Below are positions 1 through 5,109 of a stretch of DNA of 5,109 nucleotides, piece by piece. The number at the start of each line of letters is the position of its first letter. The stretch's first letter is position 1. The notes beneath the pieces are model-generated. The model saw only the letters and a program-made list of their open reading frames with translations, had not been told where the DNA came from and made no database searches. The DNA comes from Paludibacteraceae bacterium (GTDB lineage: Bacteria; Bacteroidota; Bacteroidia; Bacteroidales; Paludibacteraceae). The stretch is from contig JAFPLG010000176.1 of the NCBI GenBank assembly GCA_017402895.1, positions 1 to 5,109 on the forward strand. Reading direction: 5' to 3'. Made by a program: the position numbers and the translations under genes.

Positions 1-403
1 ATATAATCGTATTGCCTGCATTGGTCTTCTTCTCGCTCACCTTGCACACCTTCCTTAATTCGCGCGCATACATCAGCGGATTGGAGTCAAGCAATTCGTC
101 CTTGGTGGGCTCCGAGATACTCAGTTCCTTGGTCTCGGCCGAATAGACATAGAAGTTCTTGCCATCGTAAGAAGCTTCGGTGCCGAACAGATTGATATAG
201 AACGCCTTGCCGCGCATAGTAATTCGTCCTATATGGTTCTCCGGGTGGGCGGCCGTCTCGGCAATAGTCAGCGTAAACTTAGCCCGGAAGGTGGTGACAT
301 CCATCTTCTCCAAGAAACGGTCGAGCGTGGTCTTCTCCTGCGCGAAACCCAGCAAGGGGAACAAGGCACAAAGCAGCACCAGTATTTTCGATTTGCAGTT
401 CAT
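1..403 (-). CDS. lolA: LolA-like outer-membrane lipoprotein carrier protein (partial, C-terminus off the window)
   Basis: The first 134 codons are visible; the gene runs off the left edge. Family role: LolA is a periplasmic chaperone that takes lipoproteins from the inner-membrane LolCDE exporter to the outer membrane. The N-terminus is a Sec signal peptide: Lys residues at 4 and 6, a hydrophobic core at about 7-18 (ILVLLCALFPLL), and a likely cut after GFA at residue 21. There is no Cys just after the cut, so the protein should be soluble and not itself a lipoprotein. The mature part begins with a short helix (about 25-34) and alternating strands such as FRAKFTLTI and GRITMRGKAFYINLF, as expected for the LolA/LolB half-barrel. 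The ATG (403-401) is one base after the ftsK stop codon, so the two genes are almost certainly co-transcribed and perhaps translationally coupled; no Shine-Dalgarno is seen. ftsK followed by a LolA-like gene is a common Bacteroidales arrangement. The family call rests on this order plus protein features. Transport activity is inferred, since Bacteroidota LolA-like proteins diverge from the enterobacterial protein. Confidence 0.82.
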   Translation of the reverse strand, partial: MNCKSKILVLLCALFPLLGFAQEKTTLDRFLEKMDVTTFRAKFTLTIAETAAHPENHIGRITMRGKAFYINLFGTEASYDGKNFYVYSAETKELSISEPTKDELLDSNPLMYARELRKVCKVSEKKTNAGNTII

Positions 404-404
404 C

Positions 405-3011
405 TTATTTTACATTCAGTTGTTGCAAGAGGTTATCCAGTTGGTCTAGGTCCTGGATGAGTACGTCGCGACCTTTGGGTCCCTTGTTCGGTCCGACGAT
501 GCCCGCAGCCTCCAGTTGGTCACTCAGTTTTCCGGCACGGTTGTAACCTATCTCAAAGGCACGCTGCAGACGACTGGTCGAACCCTCTTGCTTAGTCACC
601 ACATAGCGAGCCACGTCCGCAAACATCGGGTCGAGACGTTTCATATCCACACTACCCGGGGCGAGAGCCTCGCCTTCGCCACCTTCACCTACGTATTCCG
701 GCAACTGGTATGGCTGCAGGTAGTGTTGCTGTGCCTCGATATGCTCCACAATCTTGTCCACCTCTGGTGTATCAACAAAGGCACATTGCACACGCGTGAT
801 AGAGGCATTGCCGGCATAGAGCGAGTCACCACGACCGATGAGTTGCTCCGCACCCTTGGCATCAAGCACCGTACGGCTGTCGATCACCGACTGCGTACGC
901 AGGGCAATACGGGTTGGTATATTGGCCTTGATCACACCCGTCACGATATTCACACTCGGACGCTGGGTAGCCAAAATCATATGCATACCTACGGCACGGG
1001 CTTTCTGCGTGATACGAGCGATAGGCGTCTCAACCTGTTTGCCTGCCTGCATGATAAAATCACCATACTCGTCAATGACTATCACAATATAGGGCAGGTA
1101 CTGATGGTGCAGTCCGTCTCCCACTGCGCGATCGGGGTTCAGACGACGGTTGATGAACTTCTCGTTGTAGTCCTCCAGGTTGCGCACACCGGCATCCATC
1201 AGCAGCTTGTAGCGGTTCTCCATCTCGATAACGAGCGAATTGAGTGTATTGATGACGCGGTCGCAGTCGGTGATGACAATCTGGTCTGGGTCGGTGTCTG
1301 GCATAGCCGCCAGGTAGTGACGCAACAGCGGTTTGTACGGCGCAAACTCCACCATCTTCGGATCCACCAGCACCATCTTCAGTTCGGCGGGGTGTTTCTT
1401 ATACAAGAGCGAGGTGATGATGGCATTGATAGCCACCGACTTACCTGTTCCCGTCGCACCGGCAACGAGCAGATGGGGCGTCTTAGCCAGGTCGAACATA
1501 AACACCTCGTTGGTAATCGTTCGTCCGTAGGCTATCGGCAGGCGCATCTTCTTCTCCTCTTGGAAACGCTTGGACGCCAATACAGAGTGCATCGATACGG
1601 TCTGCGGCTTCTCGTTAGGCACCTCAATACCGATGGTTCCCTTGCCGGGCATTGGGGCGATGATACGTATACCCGTGGCACTCAGACTCATCATGATATC
1701 ATTCTCCAGCGCCTGGATTTTTGCCACGCGTATACCGGCCTTGGGCACTATTTCATAGAGTGTCACGGTTGGACCCACCGTTGCCTTGATGCTATCAATT
1801 TCTATGCCATAGTTACGCAGGGTGGTCACAATTCGGTTGGCATTGTCCTGCTGTTCCTGTTGGTTGATCACCGGCGCCGACTCGTTGTCATATACCTTCA
1901 GCAGGTCCAATCCCGGGAACTTGTATTTAGACAAGTCCTTGCGCGGGTCGTACGGACCGAGTTTCTCCAGCAGGTCAGCCGGCGACAACTCCTCTGCCGG
2001 TTCGTCACTCTTGACTTTCTCTATGGCGAAGTCCACCTTCGGGGCATTGGGATCCACCTCCGGGGTCTTGGTCTGTATCTCATCCACGATCACCACGGCC
2101 GAGGTCGGGTCTTCTTCCACTGCGGGCATGATCTGCACGATCGGCATCTCGCCTTCCTCTCCCGGCACTACGGTCACTTGTATCTCGTCGTCTTGTACGG
2201 GAACGGGTTCCGGTTCGGGTTCTTGCTGCACACTTACCACCGTTCCGTCGTTCTCAAACGTCAACACTGGTGATACAGCGGGTTCTGCCGGTTCGGCCAC
2301 TACGGGTTCCGGTACAGGCTCACCGAACAAGTCGTCCTGTTTCGGTTCGCGGACAAACAAGCCCTTCACCCACAACGCGAAACGCTCCATATGCTCCACG
2401 AAATGGCGATCGATTACGATAAAGTAAATGATCAATACCGTGAGCAATATCAACACCATTCCCAGCGTATAGACATACGAACTCATCCAGTCGGCGAGCA
2501 CCTTTCCATGGCTACCGCCTAACTGCAAAGACCGGTAATTCAGCCCGAATATCGTCTGCACAAACCCCAGCACCACCGAGGTCCACAGCAACCAGAACGC
2601 ACAATGAAAGAACCATTTTGTGCCGCTCGTCTTGGTGACATTCAGTAGTTTCAGTCCGAACACCATCAGCAGAATCACCAAGGCTATCGACGAAACGCCA
2701 AACGAACCATTGATCAACCATTCGGCCGACCTCGCACCGGGTAAACCTAATACGTTTTGTATGTCACGACGCCTGGCTACCGGATTATCATCCTGCAGGA
2801 TCGAGATATCAGAACTGCCGGTAAAGAAAAAACTACAATAAGCAATAGCCAGGAATATAGCCAATGCCACCATAATACTACCCACCACATAGTGGGTGCG
2901 GCTGTCGTGAATAAACGCCGAGAACTTCTGCCAGAAACTCTCCTGCTCTACGTAGATCGGGTCGGCCTCGCGTCTCGTATTTTGTCGTGTTGTAACTGTA
3001 CGTCTGGGCAT
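405..3011 (-). CDS. ftsK: DNA translocase FtsK
   Basis: Complete, 868 aa, a normal length for FtsK/SpoIIIE. It is a septum-anchored hexameric ATPase that pumps chromosome ends into the daughter cells and activates XerCD recombination at dif. Residues 1-36 are a basic cytoplasmic tail. Four hydrophobic membrane segments follow at about 41-64, 104-123, 133-155 and 178-200. Residues about 220-345 form an acidic, Pro/Glu-rich linker with PEPEPVPV-type stretches. The alpha domain lies at about 380-480. The RecA-like motor has Walker A GATGTGKS (518-525), VLVDPKMVEF (547-556), Walker B IVIVIDE (642-648) and the ATQRPSVNIVTG motif (691-702). The C-terminal gamma winged helix (about 793-855, with SRLQRAFEIGYNRAG) is the domain that reads orienting KOPS sequences and contacts XerD. 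The start ATG (3011) is supported by a consensus -7 element 19 bases upstream. The stop TAA is one base before the lolA-like start. Nothing looks truncated or frameshifted. Identity is very secure; KOPS sequence and Xer partner in this organism are inferred. Confidence 0.98.
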   Translation of the reverse strand: MPRRTVTTRQNTRREADPIYVEQESFWQKFSAFIHDSRTHYVVGSIMVALAIFLAIAYCSFFFTGSSDISILQDDNPVARRRDIQNVLGLPGARSAEWLINGSFGVSSIALVILLMVFGLKLLNVTKTSGTKWFFHCAFWLLWTSVVLGFVQTIFGLNYRSLQLGGSHGKVLADWMSSYVYTLGMVLILLTVLIIYFIVIDRHFVEHMERFALWVKGLFVREPKQDDLFGEPVPEPVVAEPAEPAVSPVLTFENDGTVVSVQQEPEPEPVPVQDDEIQVTVVPGEEGEMPIVQIMPAVEEDPTSAVVIVDEIQTKTPEVDPNAPKVDFAIEKVKSDEPAEELSPADLLEKLGPYDPRKDLSKYKFPGLDLLKVYDNESAPVINQQEQQDNANRIVTTLRNYGIEIDSIKATVGPTVTLYEIVPKAGIRVAKIQALENDIMMSLSATGIRIIAPMPGKGTIGIEVPNEKPQTVSMHSVLASKRFQEEKKMRLPIAYGRTITNEVFMFDLAKTPHLLVAGATGTGKSVAINAIITSLLYKKHPAELKMVLVDPKMVEFAPYKPLLRHYLAAMPDTDPDQIVITDCDRVINTLNSLVIEMENRYKLLMDAGVRNLEDYNEKFINRRLNPDRAVGDGLHHQYLPYIVIVIDEYGDFIMQAGKQVETPIARITQKARAVGMHMILATQRPSVNIVTGVIKANIPTRIALRTQSVIDSRTVLDAKGAEQLIGRGDSLYAGNASITRVQCAFVDTPEVDKIVEHIEAQQHYLQPYQLPEYVGEGGEGEALAPGSVDMKRLDPMFADVARYVVTKQEGSTSRLQRAFEIGYNRAGKLSDQLEAAGIVGPNKGPKGRDVLIQDLDQLDNLLQQLNVK

Positions 3012-3030
3012 AATAATTCAAATTTAACTG

Positions 3031-3062
3031 CAAAGGTACGTATTTTTTCTTATTCCCACAAA
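3031..3062 (-). promoter_or_regulatory. Bacteroidota-type promoter for ftsK-lolA
   Basis: Read on the minus strand, TTTG (3062-3059) is followed after 20 bases by TACCTTTG (3038-3031). This fits the -33 TTTG / -7 TAnnTTTG pattern of the Bacteroidota primary sigma factor (RpoD/SigABfr type). The ftsK ATG is 19 bases below the -7 box, which predicts a leader of only about 12-16 nt. A/T tracts just upstream could act as UP-like elements. The match is seen in the sequence; the transcription start is inferred. Confidence 0.72.
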
Positions 3063-3127
3063 AAAAAATGGATTTTTTTTAAAAAAATCACTTTGCTAAG
3101 TCAATTTTGCAAAAAATCGAAAAAAAA
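3060..3127. other. Run of A- and T-tracts between divergent promoters (likely curved DNA)
   Basis: The spacer core holds A9 (3060-3068), T8 (3073-3080) joined directly to A7 (3081-3087), A6 (3111-3116) and A8 (3120-3127). The T8/A7 junction forms a perfect 9-bp inverted repeat with one central base (3071-3089, GATTTTTTT/AAAAAAATC). Several tracts are about one helical turn apart, so intrinsic curvature or an UP-like effect on both promoters is plausible. No ORF or RNA gene is seen here. The composition is direct observation; the function is inference. Confidence 0.45.
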
Positions 3128-3131
3128 GTAA

Positions 3132-3154
3132 AATTTATATTGTGGATATAAATT
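3132..3154. promoter_or_regulatory. Perfect 9-bp inverted repeat over the rseC/rnf -33 element (candidate operator)
   Basis: The left arm AATTTATAT (3132-3140) and right arm ATATAAATT (3146-3154) are exact reverse complements around a 5-base centre, TGTGG. The -33 TTG of the rseC promoter (3140-3142) falls at the end of the left arm, where a dimeric regulator would compete with RNA polymerase. The arms are pure A/T, so part of the symmetry may come from base composition. It does not resemble a Rex or FNR site closely enough to name a regulator, and a U-tract does not directly follow it as in a terminator. Confidence 0.4.
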
Positions 3155-3170
3155 ATTTTTCGTACTTTTG
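3140..3170 (+). promoter_or_regulatory. Bacteroidota-type promoter for rseC-rnfBC
   Basis: TTG (3140-3142) is followed after 20 bases by TACTTTTG (3163-3170), a full match to the -7 TAnnTTTG consensus. The rseC ATG is 18 bases downstream, so the leader should be only about 11-15 nt. The arrangement nearly mirrors the ftsK promoter, and the two -33 elements are 77 bp apart. No second promoter stands out before rnfB or rnfC, which favours one transcript for the whole rnf unit. Confidence 0.72.
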
Positions 3171-3188
3171 CGCTAATTTTGAATAAGT

Positions 3189-3602
3189 ATGGCCGAATAT
3201 ATACATCACGAGGGGATTGTGCTCAATGTAAAAGGTACGAATGCGCGGGTGGAAATCGTGCAGACGAGTGCCTGCCAGGCGTGCAAAGCGCGACAGATGT
3301 GCCTGTCGTCGGAGAGCAAGAGCAAGCTGATTGATGCTGTGATGTTGGAGTCGGTAGTTCCGGGCGATCGCGTAGAAGTGACCGTTCGTGAGACGCTGGC
3401 ATGGCGGGCCGTGCTGCTGGCCTACGTACTACCCTTCTTGGTGCTGGTCGGCGTAGTGGCCGGCGTGACGGTCTGGACCGACTGGAACGATGCTACAGCA
3501 GGAGGCTTAGCCATTGTCGCCACAGCCGTTTACTACCTGATACTAAGCCTGTTTCGCAACCGTCTGCAACGTCAGTTCTCGTTTACGGTGCGCAAGATTT
3601 GA
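3189..3602 (+). CDS. rseC: RseC/MucC-family membrane protein at the head of the rnf operon
   Basis: 137 aa, close to the usual size of RseC (about 140-160 aa). The N-terminal half is cytoplasmic and carries the family Cys cluster, here C29, C32 and C38 in ACQACKARQMC. A beta-rich stretch with VVPGDRVEV (56-64) follows. Two membrane helices lie at about 74-96 and 103-122, and the tail is short and basic. In E. coli RseC works with the Rsx/Rnf complex to reduce SoxR; in many Bacteroidota this gene sits directly before rnfB, where it probably helps Rnf assembly or electron flow. Here rnfB starts 36 bp downstream, and a consensus promoter lies just upstream of the ATG, so rseC is the first gene of the operon. 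No Shine-Dalgarno is visible. The family call is firm from the Cys pattern, topology and neighbours; the exact role is inferred, and no SoxR gene is visible in the window. Confidence 0.9.
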   Translation: MAEYIHHEGIVLNVKGTNARVEIVQTSACQACKARQMCLSSESKSKLIDAVMLESVVPGDRVEVTVRETLAWRAVLLAYVLPFLVLVGVVAGVTVWTDWNDATAGGLAIVATAVYYLILSLFRNRLQRQFSFTVRKI

Positions 3603-3638
3603 GCAAACTATTAACACTATAAAACTAACAAAAACAAA

Positions 3639-4064
3639 ATGAATTCTATTTCAATTGTTCTAATTTCCGCTGGACTCGTGGGAGTTATAGCCTTAATAGC
3701 CTCTGTGCTGCTGTACTATATCTCCAAGGCGTTCCAAGTGGAGGAAGATCCGCGCATCGACCTGGTGCAAGCGGTCTTGCCCGGAGCCAATTGCGGTGGA
3801 TGCGGATTCGCAGGTTGTCGTGCTTTTGCCGAGGCTTGCGTGAAAGCGGACACACGCAATGGACTGAGTTGTCCGGTAGGTGGTGAACCCACCATGGACG
3901 AGGTGGAGAAAATCTTGACGCCGGCCGGTGAGGGAGCAGAAGCTACGACCCCGGCAGCCGATGGCGACAAGAAGGGCTTCGACCCGGCTATTGCCGCTAA
4001 GATCAAGGCTATGCCGACGCCGCGAGCTATCTTCCCGCAAGCGCTATGTGCGTTCAATTCGTAA
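3639..4064 (+). CDS. rnfB: RnfB, short form lacking the C-terminal ferredoxin domains
   Basis: RnfB is the membrane-anchored iron-sulfur subunit that links ferredoxin to the rest of the Rnf complex. Residues about 5-28 form the N-terminal membrane helix. EEDPRI (35-40) and the cluster motif CGGCGFAGC follow, with C52, C55 and C60, then C78 in SCPVGG; together these should bind one [4Fe-4S] cluster (FeS/PF04060-type domain). The family normally continues with CNG-type Cys motifs and several CxxCxxCxxxC ferredoxin motifs, to about 190 aa in Proteobacteria and 280-300 aa in Bacteroidota. This ORF stops at 141 aa. After residue 95 it has only an Ala/Thr/Pro-rich stretch, DKKGFDPAIAAKIKAM (110-125) and a tail with one Cys (C137). 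The missing part is not in another frame, because rnfC begins 33 bp later. The TAA stop (4062-4064) lies in the first unit of a TCGT-type tandem repeat. The leader from rseC is A-rich, with no Shine-Dalgarno. Whether this is a working short subunit, a deletion pseudogene or an assembly collapse cannot be decided here. Confidence 0.85.
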   Translation: MNSISIVLISAGLVGVIALIASVLLYYISKAFQVEEDPRIDLVQAVLPGANCGGCGFAGCRAFAEACVKADTRNGLSCPVGGEPTMDEVEKILTPAGEGAEATTPAADGDKKGFDPAIAAKIKAMPTPRAIFPQALCAFNS

Positions 4065-4095
4065 TTCGTCTAATCGTAAATCGTCTAATCGTAAA
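4059..4095. repeat. Short TCGT-type tandem repeat between rnfB and rnfC
   Basis: Five units lie head to tail: TCGTAAT (4059-4065), TCGTCTAA (4066-4073), TCGTAAA (4074-4080), TCGTCTAA (4081-4088) and TCGTAAA (4089-4095). Units 2-3 and 4-5 form two perfect 15-bp copies (4066-4080 and 4081-4095). The array fills the rnfB-rnfC gap, supplies the rnfB stop codon and ends two bases before the rnfC ATG. It could come from slippage or be a copy of a dispersed intergenic repeat; other copies would lie outside this window. Confidence 0.8.
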
Positions 4096-4097
4096 TT

Positions 4098-5109
4098 ATG
4101 AAGACATTCAAGATAGGTGGAGTTCATCCACAAGACAACAAGCAGTTCTCCGCTCACCAGCCTATCACCGAGTGCCCACTGCCGCAGCAAGCTATCATTC
4201 CGCTTGTTCAGCATATCGGAGCACCCGCTCAGGCCGTTGTAGAGGTGGGAGCTAAAGTGAAAGTAGGCAATCTGTTGGCCAAGGCCGGTGGATTCGTCAG
4301 TGCGAATATTTGTTCGCCGGTAAGCGGTGTGGTCAGCAAGATTGACGCAGCTACCGACGCATGGGGTGCACCGATGCAAGTAATCGTGATTGACGTCAAG
4401 GGTGACGAGTGGTCCAAGACCATTGACCTCAGTCCGGAACTCAAGACCGAGTGCAACCTGGAGCCCAAGGAGATTATCGACCGTATCTCGGCTGCCGGCA
4501 TCGTAGGTCTGGGAGGTGCATGCTTCCCCACCCATGTCAAGCTGCTGCCGCCTCCGGGCAAGAAAGCCGAAGTGCTGATCATCAATGGTGTTGAGTGCGA
4601 GCCGTACTTGACCTGCGACCACCAGCTGATGCTCGAGCATGGCGAGGAGATCGTAGTAGGTATTCGTATCTTGATGTGTGCGCTCAATGTCAACCGCGCC
4701 ATCATTGGTATCGAGAATAACAAGAAGGACGCTATCCAGCATATGATGGAACTCACCAAGGATATGGAGGGCATCACGGTTCAGCCGCTCAAGCTCAAGT
4801 ACCCGCAGGGAGGTGAGAAGCAACTCATCGACGCATGTATCCATCGTCAAGTGCCGAGCGGTGCGCTGCCTATCGAGGTGGGTGCGGTTGTCGACAACGT
4901 GGCTACCGTATATGCCGTTTACGAGGCTGTACAGAAGAATAAACCGCTTGTTTCGCGCGTGATGACCGTGACGGGCAAGAACCTGGCGCATCCGGGCAAC
5001 TACCTGGTTCGTTTCGGTACACCGATCGACGAGGTGATTGCGTTGGCGGGTGGCGTACCCGAAGGTACGGGTAAGATTATCGGCGGCGGTCCGATGATGG
5101 GTCGCGCAA
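4098..5109 (+). CDS. rnfC: RnfC, NADH-binding subunit of the Rnf complex (partial, C-terminus off the window)
   Basis: 337 codons are open to the right edge with no stop; the family is usually about 440 aa or longer. RnfC is the peripheral subunit that binds FMN and NAD(H), related to the 51-kDa NuoF/Nqo1 subunit of complex I. The N-terminus TFKIGGVHP (3-11) is typical. A barrel-sandwich region follows (about 35-100, with AKAGGFVSANICSPVSG). The Rossmann-like nucleotide domain has GIVGLGGACFPTH (134-146), comparable to the GRGGAGFPTG loop of NuoF. Next come INGVECEPYLTCDH (162-175) and YPQGGEKQLI (235-244). The SLBB-like part starts near 285 and contains GKIIGGGPMMG (325-335). The two C-terminal CxxCxxCxxxCP clusters that pass electrons on lie beyond the window. 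The ATG (4098) fits the conserved N-terminus and directly follows the tandem repeat; no Shine-Dalgarno is seen. Eight cysteines occur before the cluster domain (26, 72, 119, 142, 167, 173, 194, 247), which seems more than usual. rnfD, G, E and A are expected downstream. Confidence 0.97.
   Translation, partial: MKTFKIGGVHPQDNKQFSAHQPITECPLPQQAIIPLVQHIGAPAQAVVEVGAKVKVGNLLAKAGGFVSANICSPVSGVVSKIDAATDAWGAPMQVIVIDVKGDEWSKTIDLSPELKTECNLEPKEIIDRISAAGIVGLGGACFPTHVKLLPPPGKKAEVLIINGVECEPYLTCDHQLMLEHGEEIVVGIRILMCALNVNRAIIGIENNKKDAIQHMMELTKDMEGITVQPLKLKYPQGGEKQLIDACIHRQVPSGALPIEVGAVVDNVATVYAVYEAVQKNKPLVSRVMTVTGKNLAHPGNYLVRFGTPIDEVIALAGGVPEGTGKIIGGGPMMGRA

Noticed and set aside
516..2273. A 585-codon open frame on the plus strand opposite ftsK
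   Set aside because: It is antisense to the conserved FtsK motor and linker. Its product is His/Arg/Leu-rich with no recognisable domain, as expected from the complement of a GC-biased gene, and it has no promoter of its own.
2162..2350. Repeat-like gggttccggt/cggttcgg stretches inside ftsK
   Set aside because: They encode the Pro/Glu-rich low-complexity linker of FtsK and need no separate explanation as DNA repeats.
1822..2427. Ser/Thr/Gly-rich plus-strand open frame opposite the FtsK linker
   Set aside because: The composition is the complement of the Pro/Glu/Val codons of the FtsK linker; no start signal or motif supports it.
3092..3113. TTTGC ... GCAAA inverted pair in the spacer
   Set aside because: The arms are only 5 bases with 12 bases between them in very A/T-rich DNA, so chance is likely.
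4046..4255. Plus-strand frame crossing the rnfB-rnfC gap, as a possible frameshifted rnfB continuation
   Set aside because: The translation across the gap has no Cys motifs and runs into rnfC in the wrong frame, so it does not restore the missing ferredoxin domains.
4044..4991. A 315-codon open frame on the minus strand opposite rnfC
   Set aside because: It overlaps clearly conserved RnfC codons and its translation shows no family motifs; it is a shadow frame.

Overview
The window looks like chromosome from a member of the Bacteroidota, most likely Bacteroidales. Three things point there. The pair ftsK followed at once by a LolA-like lipoprotein chaperone, and the order rseC-rnfB-rnfC, are both familiar from that group. 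Two promoter candidates match the Bacteroidota -33/-7 pattern (TTG or TTTG, then TAnnTTTG). The starts have A/T-rich leaders and no Shine-Dalgarno sequence. Genus and species cannot be read from the sequence.

Layout: two transcription units diverge from a 177-bp A/T-rich spacer (3012-3188). Leftward (minus strand) runs ftsK (3011-405, complete, 868 aa), then after one base a lolA-like gene (403-1, C-terminus outside the window). Rightward (plus strand) runs rseC (3189-3602), rnfB (3639-4064) and rnfC (4098 to beyond the right edge). Only the spacer and two short gaps of 33-36 bp lack genes, and no intergenic stretch exceeds 300 bases.

The left unit serves chromosome segregation at division (FtsK) and outer-membrane lipoprotein handling (LolA-like). 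The right unit is the start of an Rnf operon, which encodes a membrane complex that moves electrons between ferredoxin and NAD and couples this to ion transport. rnfDGEA would be expected further right.

The main oddity is rnfB. It has its membrane anchor and first [4Fe-4S] domain but stops at 141 codons, without the C-terminal ferredoxin domains that normally carry electrons in this subunit. Its stop codon lies in the first unit of a short tandem TCGT-type repeat (4059-4095) that fills the gap up to rnfC. This suggests a deletion or repeat-linked rearrangement, or an assembly collapse. A second point of interest is a perfect 9-bp inverted repeat (3132-3154) lying over the -33 element of the rseC/rnf promoter, a plausible operator. 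No wholly new system is evident; the rest of the window is conserved core genome.
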